Source of the DNA: Chloroflexota bacterium
GTDB taxonomy: Bacteria > Chloroflexota > Anaerolineae > J102
NCBI GenBank assembly: GCA_013152585.1
Contig: JAADGC010000029.1
Location: 1-49,133, forward strand
DNA: 49,133 nt
Direction of reading: 5' to 3'
The stretch's first letter is position 1. Each line of letters starts with the position of its first letter. A model generated the notes under the pieces. It did not search any database. It saw nothing but the letters and a program-made list of their open reading frames with translations, and was not told the DNA's origin. This document shows, piece by piece, positions 1 through 9,444 of the stretch. Both the position numbers and the translations under genes were made by a program.

Positions 1-22
1 CTTGTTATCTTAGAATTATCTC

Positions 23-59
23 AAAAAAATGACCCCAAGGTTAGCTCGGGGTCATTTTT
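23..59. terminator. Bidirectional intrinsic terminator after the BNR protein gene
   Basis: A perfect stem (ATGACCCC pairing with GGGGTCAT) is flanked by an A-run on the left and a T-run on the right. It can therefore terminate transcription in either direction. It lies about 35 bp past the stop of the minus-strand gene ending at 95. Seen directly in the sequence. Confidence 0.85.
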
Positions 60-94
60 GCACTGTGATCGATGGGAGCGGGGCGGAATTTATG

Positions 95-3000
95 CTAATT
101 GATGCCCGCAGGTGCCGCCGGTCGGACAGAGTTTGGTGCCGGAGGTCTGGAGGGCGCCGGGGGTGTGAGGGCGTGCGACATGGGGGAGAGCGTCGGCCCG
201 GCGGCGCTGTTCAACTGAGCGCCGAACTGGGCGTTGAGCGCCGGCTGTTCCTCCCAGGTGAGCACGGAGAAGTCGTCAAAGAAGGATGTGACCGGGGTGT
301 ATTCGGAAGCCCAGTTGATGACGCCGAAGTAACCGTCTCCCTGCAGCGAATCGTCATACACGGTCTCCAGGTAGTTGTCGTTGACGAAAAGGTCAAGGCG
401 ATTGGCGTCGCGCACGACTTGCAGGCGGTTGCTGCTGCTGCCGGGACGGATGAGGGGCGAGTACTGCCAGGCGTCATCTTCGATCTGGTCCCAGGTGAGC
501 GCCAGCCAACTGCCGTTGAATTTTGCCAATACGTATTCCTGGCTGTCAGGGGTGATGAGCAGGGTGTAGAAGGTGGAGAAGCTGCCATCTTCACCGATCA
601 TGAGGCCGTATACGGTGGGATAGACGCTTTCTCCGCGTCGGGCCGTGACCTGGAACAGGCCGTTGGGGCTGCTGCCACCCGGTGAACGGAAGAAGCAGGA
701 GTAATTGGGTGCGGTCGTGGTGACATATTCGCCATTCTGGTAGCCGGCCTGACAGACCTGGATGGCGCCTGTGAACCAGCCGCTGGAGCTGTTGCCGAAG
801 TCGTCGTAGAGAATGCGGGTGGGAACGCTGATCTTGAAGTCATCGAAATAGCTGATGGCGGTGTTGCTGTCGTAGGCCGACCAGATGGCGACGCCGGTGT
901 AAGTGTTGGCAGTGAAGGCATCGTCGGTGAAACTGTTGACCATCCCATCGTTGATATACAAACGAATTTGCGAACCGGCCCGGCGCACCCGCAACTGGTT
1001 GGACTGGTCTGCCTGATGGATATTCGCCGTAAATTCTACGTTGGTGATATTACTCCAGCCGTTATCGTATTTTTGCACGATATAGGTACCGTCGGCCGGA
1101 TCGACCCAGAATACGTAGAATTGCGAGAAGGTGTTGGGATCGGCAAGCCCGAAGATCAGGCCGTAAACACTGCCATCGGGGGACGAATCTTTGCGCGCCT
1201 CTACCTGCACCACCATATCGCCAGCCTGCGGCTGGGGGGCAGAGCTCAGGCAGACCCAATTGGTTTGCAGGACGGCCATGCCGTATTCGCCATTGCTGTA
1301 AACGCGCTGACAAGAACTGGTAACGCCTGTGGCCCAGCCACTGCCGGGGTTCGAAAAGTCGTCGGCAAAGACGAGAGGAGAGGGTATGGGTGTGGTGGTG
1401 GGTGTGGGGCCGCCGGGTGTGGCTGTGGGAGTGCGGGTGGGGCCGGTCGTGGGTGTGACGGTGGGAGTGGTGGTGGGCAAGCTCGTGCCTTGCGGGGTGA
1501 GCGTGGCAGTGGGATGTTGGATGGTCTGGGTGTGTAAGGAAACGGGGAGATAGAGGGTGTGTGCGGGCGTGAAGGGAGGGATGGTGGGGGTGGCGGTCGC
1601 CGGATTGGTCGTGGGGGTGGCGGTTGGCGGCCTCGGGGTATCAGTGGGCGCCGGGCTGCCGCCCAGGTCCAGTTTCCACACGCTGCGGCCATGGGTGCCA
1701 GCGATGAGGACATGGAGGTCGGTATTGAGCGCCAGATCGACGACCGGGACATTGGGCAGGCCGGTGCCGAGCGGTTGCCAACTGCCACCACCGTTCGTCG
1801 ACCGATAAACGCCGACGTCGGTGCCGATGGTGATGGTTCCCGCCGCGGTTTTATCCAGAACGATGGAGAGTACCGGTGTATCGGGGAGGTTGCCGGAGAT
1901 ATCCTGCCAGCTCTGGCCACGGTTGTTGGTTTTGAACACGTGGCCGGGCGTATCAGGCGTGTGGGTGTTGAAGCCGTTGAACACGACATAAGCCACGTTA
2001 GCGTTGTTGTGCGGCACGGCAATCTCCGACACCCAGCGATTAGGCAGCGGTGCTTTGCTGACATTGGTCCACGACTGGCCGTCGTTGGCAGTCACCTGCA
2101 CGTTGCCATCAGAGCTGCCCACGTAGATGACGCGCGTATCCGATTGCGCCGGGGCGATGGTGGATATGCTGCCGCCGGTCTGTTGGCCCCGGGTCAGGTC
2201 GCCGCTGATGGCAGACCAGCTTTCGCCACGATTGGTGGAACGATAGAGGCGGTGGGTGCCATAATACACGATACCGGCCCGCGCTTTGTCCAGGGCGAAG
2301 GGCGCATAGAAGAGGGCGCGGTCGTTGCGATCGATGCCATCGGTTTTGACCGGCCAGTCATCGACGGGGGCGCTGCCCCCGTTGCCGTTACGCTGGAAGG
2401 AGATACCATAGCGAGAGCCGTAGAAGATGGTGGGATTGAAGGGATCGATGGCAGCATATCCGCCATCGCCCACATCCAGGGCATCCCAGGCGGTGTTGCC
2501 GTGCGTGATGGCTTTGTTGTTGTCTTGCATGCCGCCAAAGAGGATGGACGCATTCGTAGGATGGATATCGACGCCGGTAAACTGTAGAGTGCCCAGGCCG
2601 TTGTTACGATTGATCCAGCTCTGTCCCCCGTTGGTCGTCTTCCACACCCCACCGTCGTTCCCCACCCAGATGATGTTCGGGTTGCTGGGATCAAAGGCGA
2701 TGGCGTGCATGTCGGGGTGCAGCGTGGTGTTGGGAGCGTCGTTGGGCGTCATATCCTGCCAATTGGCGCCGCCATCGGTGGTGCGGATGACAACTTGGCG
2801 GATGCGCGTCACAGGCTGCCACTGGTAATTGGCCGAACCGCCCACGTAGACGGTGTTGGGGTTTTGGGGATGTACAACGATGATGTTGTCGTACCAGCAT
2901 TGGCCTGTGCAATAATTGGGTGCCTGCAATTGCTGCCAGCTAGCACCGCCATCAGTGGTCTTGAAGACGAGGGCGCCATCATAACGGTCGGGCACCGAGT

Positions 3001-4189
3001 ATTGATAGCCGGCATAGAGCACATTGGGGTTGGAGGGGCTGATGCCCAGTTCGATACGGCCAAAGTTGCTGGGTGGCAGGCCGTTGGTCAATTTTGTCCA
3101 GTTGGCGCCTCTGTCGGTAGATTTGTAGATGCCGTAGCTCCAGAAGGCCGCGTACAGCACGGCCGGATTCTTGGGGTTCATCACGATGTCGGAAGCGCCC
3201 CAACATTTCATGTCGGTGCAGCCCATGAGACCTGTCCAGCTTTGGCCGCCATCGGTGCTTTTGAAGATGCCGCGGGCAGGCACTTGCGGACCCATCACCG
3301 CGGTGCGGGCGGTGGCAGCGTACAGCACCTGCGGATTGTTGGGATTGATGACGATGTTGGACATGCCCAGGCCCGTAAAGACCTCTTTGCCCAAATGCTG
3401 CCAACTGGCCCCACCATTGGTCGATTTGAGGATGCCCACGCCGTAATAATTATCGCCGCCGGGCGTGGGCTCGCCGGTGCCCACGTAGATGGTGTCGGGA
3501 TGCTGGGGGTCGAGGACGATGACGCCGGTGGAGAGCGAGGGTTGATCGTCGGTGAGCGGCGTCCAACTGCTTCCGCCATTGCTTGTCTTCCACACGCCGC
3601 CCAGCGCCGCCCCTACATACACCACATTGCCATTGCGCGGGTCCACGGCAATGGCTTTGGCCCGGCCGCTGACGTCGTTTTTCTGGGCGCCCAACTGTGA
3701 ATTCTTCATGGGCGCCGGGCCCATCGGCTGCCAGACCGCGGTTACTGCCTGGGCGTTGATGCTTTGCCGGCGCTGCCGGTCGCGTACGGCCAGGGCCTTG
3801 TCAAAGCTGCCCAGGGGCAGGTCGTCCAGGGGATAGGCCCGCTGCTGCACAAAGTAGTTGCTGCGGCGGATGGCCTTGCCTTCCTGGGGAGCGGTGGGGG
3901 GCAGATCCGGGCCGCCGGGTGGCACCAGGCGCCAGGCGGGTGGCTCGCCGCTGGGGGGTTGCGGCGTAGGGCAACGGCTACAGGTGTCTGCGTCGGATAT
4001 GCCAGGGTTCCAGGCCTCGCCCGCGGCTGCGGAGATGGCGCCGATATCGATCATGGCCACCGGCTGCGGTTGCTGGCGTTCGTTACCACCGCCCAGCAAT
4101 GCGGCGGCGATGATCACAACGGCGATGCCGACCAATGGCGCCCGCTTCCTGATGCGTAGCTTTGTTGTAAGCATAGATAGGGTTTTCAT
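95..4189 (-). CDS. Secreted BNR/sortilin-like beta-propeller protein with two C-terminal lectin-like domains
   Basis: 1364 aa. The N-terminus has a basic stretch and one hydrophobic segment (about residues 17-34), read as a signal peptide or anchor. Residues about 155-845 carry many copies of the BNR Asp-box signature (S/T-x-D/N-x-G-x-x-W, for example STDGGQSW, TTDGGANW) alternating with phrases such as NPNNPQVLYA. This is typical of VPS10/sortilin-like multi-bladed propellers and exo-sialidase-like folds. A Thr/Pro linker (about 846-936, TPT/TATP repeats) leads to two related domains beginning DDFSNPGSGW (about 940) and DDFGNSSSGW (about 1127), which resemble LamG or DUF1080-type concanavalin folds. 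The start is backed by AGGAG seven bases upstream. The role is probably extracellular or surface polysaccharide or protein binding. Catalytic sialidase residues cannot be assigned, so no enzyme activity is claimed. It has its own promoter and terminator, so it is monocistronic. Confidence 0.85.
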   Translation of the reverse strand: MKTLSMLTTKLRIRKRAPLVGIAVVIIAAALLGGGNERQQPQPVAMIDIGAISAAAGEAWNPGISDADTCSRCPTPQPPSGEPPAWRLVPPGGPDLPPTAPQEGKAIRRSNYFVQQRAYPLDDLPLGSFDKALAVRDRQRRQSINAQAVTAVWQPMGPAPMKNSQLGAQKNDVSGRAKAIAVDPRNGNVVYVGAALGGVWKTSNGGSSWTPLTDDQPSLSTGVIVLDPQHPDTIYVGTGEPTPGGDNYYGVGILKSTNGGASWQHLGKEVFTGLGMSNIVINPNNPQVLYAATARTAVMGPQVPARGIFKSTDGGQSWTGLMGCTDMKCWGASDIVMNPKNPAVLYAAFWSYGIYKSTDRGANWTKLTNGLPPSNFGRIELGISPSNPNVLYAGYQYSVPDRYDGALVFKTTDGGASWQQLQAPNYCTGQCWYDNIIVVHPQNPNTVYVGGSANYQWQPVTRIRQVVIRTTDGGANWQDMTPNDAPNTTLHPDMHAIAFDPSNPNIIWVGNDGGVWKTTNGGQSWINRNNGLGTLQFTGVDIHPTNASILFGGMQDNNKAITHGNTAWDALDVGDGGYAAIDPFNPTIFYGSRYGISFQRNGNGGSAPVDDWPVKTDGIDRNDRALFYAPFALDKARAGIVYYGTHRLYRSTNRGESWSAISGDLTRGQQTGGSISTIAPAQSDTRVIYVGSSDGNVQVTANDGQSWTNVSKAPLPNRWVSEIAVPHNNANVAYVVFNGFNTHTPDTPGHVFKTNNRGQSWQDISGNLPDTPVLSIVLDKTAAGTITIGTDVGVYRSTNGGGSWQPLGTGLPNVPVVDLALNTDLHVLIAGTHGRSVWKLDLGGSPAPTDTPRPPTATPTTNPATATPTIPPFTPAHTLYLPVSLHTQTIQHPTATLTPQGTSLPTTTPTVTPTTGPTRTPTATPGGPTPTTTPIPSPLVFADDFSNPGSGWATGVTSSCQRVYSNGEYGMAVLQTNWVCLSSAPQPQAGDMVVQVEARKDSSPDGSVYGLIFGLADPNTFSQFYVFWVDPADGTYIVQKYDNGWSNITNVEFTANIHQADQSNQLRVRRAGSQIRLYINDGMVNSFTDDAFTANTYTGVAIWSAYDSNTAISYFDDFKISVPTRILYDDFGNSSSGWFTGAIQVCQAGYQNGEYVTTTAPNYSCFFRSPGGSSPNGLFQVTARRGESVYPTVYGLMIGEDGSFSTFYTLLITPDSQEYVLAKFNGSWLALTWDQIEDDAWQYSPLIRPGSSSNRLQVVRDANRLDLFVNDNYLETVYDDSLQGDGYFGVINWASEYTPVTSFFDDFSVLTWEEQPALNAQFGAQLNSAAGPTLSPMSHALTPPAPSRPPAPNSVRPAAPAGIN

Positions 4190-4304
4190 GGCGTAACTCC
4201 TGTTAACCAGTGCTGTGGATACTCGATTTCCTGATTCCCTCTATCGCGGCGTGGGATCGGTATGCTTGTTTGTCGGGTTGGCCTCAAGGCCTTCCTGGCC
4301 CATC

Positions 4305-4333
4305 ATGTTACAAGAAGCTGGAAACTGTGTCAA
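4305..4333 (-). promoter_or_regulatory. Sigma70-like promoter of the BNR protein gene
   Basis: On the minus strand, TTGACA at 4333-4328 is separated by 17 bp from TAACAT at 4310-4305. This lies about 115 bp upstream of the start codon and just after the nrdJ terminator. The -35 box is perfect and the -10 box is 4/6. Inferred from consensus only. Confidence 0.5.
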
Positions 4334-4355
4334 CGTACCCTGAAGGGGCTTCAGC

Positions 4356-4397
4356 AAAAAAGACCCCGCAGGTCTCGGAAACCTGCGAGGTCTTTTT
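4356..4397 (-). terminator. Intrinsic terminator of the nrdR-nrdJ unit
   Basis: A long stem (AAGACC and CGCAGGT pairing with ACCTGCG and GGTCTT, with a small internal mismatch) closes a short loop. It is followed on the minus strand by a T-run (A-run at 4356-4360 on the plus strand). It begins about 32 bp past the nrdJ stop codon. The plus strand also ends in a T-run, so it may act both ways. Confidence 0.85.
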
Positions 4398-4428
4398 ATG
4401 CTTTCGGGCTGGGGAAGATGCCGTCAGG

Positions 4429-6894
4429 CTAACACTCGCTGTAGCCACAGTTGATACATTTTTTGCAACCTTCTACATACATGAGGGAGGCCTGTCCACA
4501 CTCTGGACATAGATCGCCAATCTGCAACAAGGGTAGCTCCATCTGTTCGCTGGAGATGGTGGCGGGCCGTGTCAGGGCCTGTAGCTCCACGGTGCCCAGA
4601 TATTCGCTCAGCACCTGGGCAATGGCGTCGGGGAGAGAGCGGACGCGTTGGGCGCCAAATCCCAGGGGCCGACCGCCGCCGATGCCGCCTAACTGGTACA
4701 CGATTTGCTGCAGGCGCTCGCTGGGGCTGAGTGGGCTGGACATGCGCAGGGTGTAGCTAATCAGCCGGCCCAGGGCCTCGGCCACCGCAGCCACATCTGA
4801 TCCGGCTTTGCCCACATTGAGGAACACTTCGAAGGGTTCGGCGTCGTCGGTGCTATTCACGGTGATGTACGCGGTGCCTACGGGCGTGGCCTGACGGTAG
4901 GTGATGCCATGGAGATGGGTGGGACGATGTTTGCGGGCAGGGACAGGGGTAGGTTCGTCATAAGGAGCGGTGGCGCCATTGTGCATGGCCTTGTTTTCAG
5001 CCGTGGCCTGGGTTTCGAGCACCACCTCCTGGCGGCTGCCGGTCACATAGACGGTGAGCCCTTTGCAGCCCAGCTCCCACGCCAGTTCGTAAGCTTGTTT
5101 GACGTCATTGACTGTGGCGTCAGGCGGGTAATTGGTTGTCTTGGAGATGCTGTTGTCGACAAAACGTTGCAACGCCGCCTGCATCATCACATGGCCGCGG
5201 GGGCTGACATCCTGGCTGACGACAAAGGTATGGAGAATGGCTTCTGGCAGCTCTTCGATCTGTTGGCAGGTGCCGGCATGGAGGACTTGTTCGATGATAC
5301 GCTGACGGGTGGTGCTTTCGATGCCGGCGTTCTCCAATGCGGCCAGGAAAAGGGGACTGATATACGTCAGCGGCACATCTCCGTCTTTTTCTTTGACATA
5401 ACGCGTGTAGGCCAGGGCGAAAGTGGGTTCGCAGCCATAGCCTTCGCAGCCGGTAACAGTGCCTATGGTGCCTGTGGGGGCGATGGTGGTTTGGGCGCCA
5501 TTACGGATGCCGTGGGTCATCAACCCGGCGACGATAACGTCCCAGTTGATGGGGGGACGGCCGAAATCGTGCTTATAGGGCATGAGGGGGGTGGGGGGTT
5601 CCCAGCGCAGGTTGTTGGGGTCGTAGATGGAGCCGCGGATGGCCGGGAAGGCACCACGCTGTCGGGCCAGTTCGATGGAGCTGCGCATGATGTGAAAACG
5701 CACAAATTCCATGATCTGTGATGCCAGTTCCAGCGAGGCGTCGGAGCCATAACGTACACCCAGGCGGTACATGATGTCGGCGAGGCCCATGATGCCCAGG
5801 CCGATGCGACGCACGCGGTGGGCGGCTTCTTTGAGCTGGGGCACCGCCGGCACGTAGGCATTGGCCTGCACCACATTATCGAGGAAGTGGGTGGCTTCGG
5901 TGACGGTTTTTTCCAGCAAATCCCAATCGATCTGACCCTCGGCCGTGACGTGCTTGGCCAGGTTGACCGAGCCCAGGCAGCAGTTTTCGTAAGGCCCGAG
6001 CCACTGTTCGCCACACGGGTTGGTGGCTTCCAATTCGTACAGATGCGGCACGGGGTTGCTACGATTAGCCGCATCCAGGAAGAGGATGCCGGGTTCACCA
6101 TTGCGGTGGGCGTAGGTGGCGATTTGCTCGAACAACTGGCGCGCGGGGACGGTGCGCACGGTCTCGCCGGTACGAGGATTGACGAGAGGGAAGTCGCCAT
6201 CTTCTTTGACGGCCTGCATAAAGGCGTCGCTGACGCCAACGGAGATATTAAAATTGGTGATCGTGCCTTCTTCGGCTTTGCAGGCGATAAATTCTTCGAT
6301 GTCGGGATGGTCGACGCGCAGCACGGCCATGTTGGCCCCGCGCCGGGTGCCGCCCTGAGCGATGACGCCAAAAGCCTTATCGTAGGCTTCGAGAAAGCCC
6401 ATGGGGCCGGTGGCAATGCCGGCAGAGGTCATGACTGTATCGCCGTGAGGGCGCAGACGGCTGAAGCTGAAGCCGTTGCCGCCCCCGGTTTGCTGGATGA
6501 GGGCAGCATTGCGCATGGTTTGGAAGATGCCGTCGGGGTGCTTGCCCATGTCATCTTCGATGGGCAGGACAAAGCAGGCGGCAAGCTGGCCCAGGGGCGT
6601 GCCGGCGCCGGTGAATGTGGGCGAATTGGGGAAAAAGCGCATTTGCGTGAGCAGATCGTAAAAACGCCGTGTGGCTTGCTCTTTATCGTCGTCGAATTCA
6701 GCTTCGGCGGCGCCGATATGGCTGGCCACCCGATAAAACATCTGCGCCGGGGTCTCCAGGGTTTCACCGTGGAGGCCTTTACGCAAATAACGGCGGGTGA
6801 GTACATTGGTGCTGTTGGTCGAGAGATGAATGTTCCGATCATTTACGTAAGACGGCGGGGACGGCAACGATGGTGTGGTTTTGTGATCGATCAT
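4429..6894 (-). CDS. nrdJ: Adenosylcobalamin-dependent (class II) ribonucleoside-diphosphate reductase
   Basis: 821 aa, the normal size for a class II enzyme. It reduces ribonucleotides to deoxyribonucleotides in the cytoplasm, using adenosylcobalamin as radical source. Visible landmarks are [17 protein letters not shown] near the N-terminus, [13 protein letters not shown] (first redox cysteine), [16 protein letters not shown], the substrate-site phrase NPCGEQ with the radical-site cysteine, and [18 protein letters not shown]. The C-terminus is Cys-rich: CPEC near residue 800, then [12 protein letters not shown], which fits a zinc ribbon plus the redox-shuttle cysteines that re-reduce the active site. 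No intein is seen. It lies directly downstream of nrdR on the same strand, the usual regulator-enzyme pairing. The enzyme's B12 need matches the B12-using module at 37-44 kb. Confidence 0.96.
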   Translation of the reverse strand: MIDHKTTPSLPSPPSYVNDRNIHLSTNSTNVLTRRYLRKGLHGETLETPAQMFYRVASHIGAAEAEFDDDKEQATRRFYDLLTQMRFFPNSPTFTGAGTPLGQLAACFVLPIEDDMGKHPDGIFQTMRNAALIQQTGGGNGFSFSRLRPHGDTVMTSAGIATGPMGFLEAYDKAFGVIAQGGTRRGANMAVLRVDHPDIEEFIACKAEEGTITNFNISVGVSDAFMQAVKEDGDFPLVNPRTGETVRTVPARQLFEQIATYAHRNGEPGILFLDAANRSNPVPHLYELEATNPCGEQWLGPYENCCLGSVNLAKHVTAEGQIDWDLLEKTVTEATHFLDNVVQANAYVPAVPQLKEAAHRVRRIGLGIMGLADIMYRLGVRYGSDASLELASQIMEFVRFHIMRSSIELARQRGAFPAIRGSIYDPNNLRWEPPTPLMPYKHDFGRPPINWDVIVAGLMTHGIRNGAQTTIAPTGTIGTVTGCEGYGCEPTFALAYTRYVKEKDGDVPLTYISPLFLAALENAGIESTTRQRIIEQVLHAGTCQQIEELPEAILHTFVVSQDVSPRGHVMMQAALQRFVDNSISKTTNYPPDATVNDVKQAYELAWELGCKGLTVYVTGSRQEVVLETQATAENKAMHNGATAPYDEPTPVPARKHRPTHLHGITYRQATPVGTAYITVNSTDDAEPFEVFLNVGKAGSDVAAVAEALGRLISYTLRMSSPLSPSERLQQIVYQLGGIGGGRPLGFGAQRVRSLPDAIAQVLSEYLGTVELQALTRPATISSEQMELPLLQIGDLCPECGQASLMYVEGCKKCINCGYSEC

Positions 6895-6931
6895 GTGGGG
6901 GACCTAACCTGGGGGGAGGGGATGATAGAAA

Positions 6932-7378
6932 TCAGGATCGGTCCATGAGCCGATCGATTTCACTACGTACCGATTCGAGATCGGGTAAATCCATGTAGAC
7001 GGTGGCAAAGCGGATATAGGCGACGGGGTCGATGGCCTTGAGTCGATTCAGGACGATATTTCCAATTTCTTTACTGGGTATTTCTGTGCGTCCGGAACTG
7101 TGTACATATTCTTCGATTTGATCGACAATGCCTTCGAGATGCGCCGTGGCGATGGGCCGCTTGGCGCTGGCGACGCGGATGCCGTTGAGAAGCTTGATGC
7201 GGTCGAAGGGCTCGCGGCGGCCGTCGGATTTGACGATATGGACGGCTGTATTGAGCTGTTCGTAGGTGGTGAAGCGTTGGTTGCACTGTTTGCACACGCG
7301 TCGGCGTCGGATTCCATCGCCGCTGTCGCGTGTGTCGATGACTCGTGACCCATCATGGCCACAATGGGGGCATTTCAT
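6932..7378 (-). CDS. nrdR: Transcriptional repressor NrdR
   Basis: 148 aa, typical for NrdR. The N-terminal zinc ribbon has two CxxC pairs ([10 protein letters not shown] and [11 protein letters not shown]). The ATP-cone follows (about residues 46-136), beginning [19 protein letters not shown]. The protein senses ATP/dATP and represses ribonucleotide reductase genes by binding NrdR boxes. It is 37 bp upstream of nrdJ and probably cotranscribed. The Shine-Dalgarno match before ATG is weak. A NrdR-box-like site and a terminator-like hairpin lie in its own leader, which suggests autoregulation of both genes. Confidence 0.97.
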   Translation of the reverse strand: MKCPHCGHDGSRVIDTRDSGDGIRRRRVCKQCNQRFTTYEQLNTAVHIVKSDGRREPFDRIKLLNGIRVASAKRPIATAHLEGIVDQIEEYVHSSGRTEIPSKEIGNIVLNRLKAIDPVAYIRFATVYMDLPDLESVRSEIDRLMDRS

Positions 7379-7420
7379 TAGTTACTCGCTATGCTGGTGG
7401 CTGGCGCTCTACGGATCAAC

Positions 7421-7460
7421 AAAAAAGCCGAGATCGAAGGTGGACGGCGATGATCCGGCT
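7421..7460 (-). terminator. Terminator-like hairpin in the nrdR leader
   Basis: On the minus strand AGCCGGATC pairs with GATCTCGGCT (one bulged base) and is followed by TTTTTT. It ends only about 43 bp before the nrdR start and lies downstream of the predicted promoter. It may therefore act as an attenuator rather than an end-of-operon terminator. The upstream phrase CTTGGT could pair with ACCAAG, touching the base of the stem as a weak antiterminator. Confidence 0.6.
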
Positions 7461-7484
7461 TGGTTTTGGATATGGAGGACCAAG

Positions 7485-7500
7485 GTACCAGATATTGTGG
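7485..7500. promoter_or_regulatory. Candidate NrdR box
   Basis: GTACCAGATATTGTGG matches the palindromic NrdR-box consensus ACACAATATATTGTGT at 11 of 16 positions, including ATATTGTG. A weaker look-alike (7516-7531, 7/16) has its centre 31 bp away, close to the paired-box spacing known for NrdR. Both sit just downstream of the predicted -10 element. Confidence 0.5.
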
Positions 7501-7538
7501 ACGGGCAGTGTTCGTGACCCTTATTTAGTAGGGCAAGA

Positions 7539-7567
7539 AGTATAGCATAAGCCTCATCACGGGACAA
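7539..7567 (-). promoter_or_regulatory. Sigma70-like promoter of nrdR-nrdJ
   Basis: On the minus strand TTGTCC (7567-7562) is followed after 17 bp by TATACT (7544-7539). The predicted transcript starts near 7532 and has a leader of roughly 155 nt before nrdR. Confidence 0.6.
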
Positions 7568-8244
7568 TAAAGGCCGTGAGGGCCGGAATGGCCGCTAATA
7601 GGCAAAAATGAAGCCAAACAAGGGGCGTTGACGGTGCCTGAGGGCCAGATTGAGCTCGGGGACAGGCGACGGCTGTTTTCGAAATTTAAGATGGGGCAGG
7701 GGATATATTGAGGTAAACGCAGACGCTGATGAGCATACCCGATTGTCGATGCCAGTTGCCTTTCCCACGGCGCCCCTGGAGCCCGGCATAAGCTATGCAG
7801 CGGTTCGCCTACCCTGGCATGGCCAGAACCAAGAGGACTTCTCGCCAAGCATATCCTGAACAAAGTCGAACGGGCGCCAGGAACGCAAAAAATACAGAAA
7901 GCTGGCTCTTTTGGACTCAGGAGGTACTCGATTCAGCCTCCCTGAGTTCCGGTTGAACCAAAAAGCTTTGCGACCCTTCGGTTACACTCAGGACATGCTT
8001 GGCGAGAGAGTTCCTCCGGGCAACAAATGGCTCTTGCTTTGGGGACAAGAAAGCATGGGACGCAGAGTACGCAGATTTTCGCAGATAGAGGAGAGAAATC
8101 AGCGTTATCAGCGTTAATCTGCGTCCTATCAAAAACGGGACCGGCTTCTCCGGCAGCCTGCCAGCGGGCAACTCACGCCCAGCGTCGCCCGACGGGCCGG
8201 CTACGCCCCGCTTTATCGCTGCCCCCAACCACACTCATTGATCC
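7568..8244. other. Non-coding stretch between the nrdR promoter and ftsZ
   Basis: No convincing gene is seen; short open frames here lack family features and start signals. It holds an imperfect inverted repeat at 7913-7950 (GGACTCAGG against CCTGAGTTCC). It also holds fragments of dispersed repeats: a CGCAGAT-type repeat at about 7706-7730 and 8058-8128, and a TCCTGAACAAAGTCGAA-type fragment near 7854. Confidence 0.6.
8058..8128. repeat. Dispersed CGCAGAT-type inverted repeat
   Basis: ACGCAGATT on the left and AATCTGCGT on the right form inverted arms around internal CGCAGAT and CAGCGTTA/TCAGCG units. Similar degenerate sequence (ACGCGGATAAATGCTGAT) lies at 20190-20212 between murD and mraY, and AACGCAGACGCTGATGAG lies near 7715. 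The two larger blocks suggest a multicopy intergenic repeat. Confidence 0.6.
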
Positions 8245-8281
8245 AAAAAGCGATCAGTGCGGTGGCAGGGAATACCGATCA
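8245..8281 (-). terminator. Probable intrinsic terminator of the dcw cluster after ftsZ
   Basis: Just past the ftsZ stop, TGATCGGT can pair with ACTGATCG (two G-U pairs) around a 15-nt loop, followed by CTTTTTGG. The stem is modest, so this is a candidate only. Confidence 0.5.
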
Positions 8282-8289
8282 GGCTGGGA

Positions 8290-9390
8290 TTATCTGGAGG
8301 AGCCGTCCGCGCCCTGATTTTGCTGCCGTCGTCGCAGGAAGGCGGGGATGTCGATGTCCTCCCTGTTCAGTTGCCGTTCACGCGAGGGGAAGGCAATGGT
8401 TTTGCGGGCGTGGGACGACTCTTGCTGCTGCTCTACGGCATCGAATCCGGTGGCAATCACGGTGATGCGTAGCTCGTCGTTAAGCGTGGGATCGATGACG
8501 GCACCGAAGATGATGTTGGCGTCGGGATGGGCAGTGCTGCGGATGAGTTCGGCGGCCTCGTTGACCTCGAACAGGCTCATGTCTTCGCCGCCGGTAACAT
8601 TGAAGAGAATGCCGCGGGCACCGTCGATGCCGATGTTGAGCAGTTGCGAATGAATGGCTTCTTCGGCGGCCTGTTGGGAGCGGTTATCACCCCGTCCCGC
8701 ACCAATCGCCATAAGGGCAGCGCCACCTTCGCTCATAATCGATCGCACATCGGCGAAGTCGAGGTTGATGAGGCCGGGGATGGTGATCAGCTCGCTAATG
8801 CCCTGGATGCCCTGGCGCAGGACATCATCGGCGGTGGCAAAGGCTTCCTGCACGCTGGCGCGTTTGTCGACGATCTCGAGCAGGCGGTCGTTGGGGATGA
8901 CGATGAGGGTGTCGACATGTTGGGTGAGGGCGGCCACGCCCTGTTCGGCCAGGGTGCGACGACGTGTGCCTTCGAAACGGAAGGGTTTGGTGACCACGCC
9001 GATGGTGAGGGCGCCGGTTTCGCGGGCGATGCGGGCGATGACGGGGGCGGCGCCGGTGCCGGTGCCCCCCCCCATGCCAGCGGTGACGAAGATCATGTCG
9101 GCGCCGGAAAGAATATCTTTCAGCTCTTCGGTAGATTCTTCGGCCGCCTGTTCACCCACGTTGGGCGAGCCGCCGGAGCCCAGGCCTTTGGTGAGTTTGT
9201 CGCCGATGCGCACGCGCAGAGGGGCGTCGGAAAGCATGAGCGCCTGGGCGTCGGTGTTGACAGCCACAAATTCGACACCCTGAATGCCTTCGGTAATCAT
9301 GCGGTTGACGGCATTGCCGCCGCCACCGCCCACACCAATGACTTTGATCTGGGCCAGATTTTCGATATAGGGACGGGGGGATTTTGCCAT
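8290..9390 (-). CDS. ftsZ: Cell division protein FtsZ
   Basis: 366 aa. Tubulin-like GTPase that forms the cytokinetic ring. The nucleotide-binding loop [12 protein letters not shown] is near residue 20, the tubulin signature GGGTGTG near 108, and the T7-loop region [11 protein letters not shown] near 208. The C-terminal tail ends with IPAFLRRR, a good match to the conserved peptide that binds FtsA and other partners. The start has a strong GAGGAG eight bases before ATG. It is the last gene of the dcw cluster, 54 bp after ftsA. Confidence 0.98.
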   Translation of the reverse strand: MAKSPRPYIENLAQIKVIGVGGGGGNAVNRMITEGIQGVEFVAVNTDAQALMLSDAPLRVRIGDKLTKGLGSGGSPNVGEQAAEESTEELKDILSGADMIFVTAGMGGGTGTGAAPVIARIARETGALTIGVVTKPFRFEGTRRRTLAEQGVAALTQHVDTLIVIPNDRLLEIVDKRASVQEAFATADDVLRQGIQGISELITIPGLINLDFADVRSIMSEGGAALMAIGAGRGDNRSQQAAEEAIHSQLLNIGIDGARGILFNVTGGEDMSLFEVNEAAELIRSTAHPDANIIFGAVIDPTLNDELRITVIATGFDAVEQQQESSHARKTIAFPSRERQLNREDIDIPAFLRRRQQNQGADGSSR

Positions 9391-9444
9391 ATGATTTCTC
9401 CTCTAGAGTGGGGGGCGACTTGAGCGCGAGTGAAGTGGGGGGAA

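Noticed and set aside
1356-1650. Tandem GT-rich tract as a DNA repeat or CRISPR-like array
   Set aside because: It encodes the Thr/Pro linker of the BNR protein; the repetition is at the protein level and has no regular spacers.
7911-8317. Short open frames as genes in the ftsZ-nrdR gap
   Set aside because: They run across dispersed repeats, overlap each other in different frames, and show no ribosome site or family pattern.
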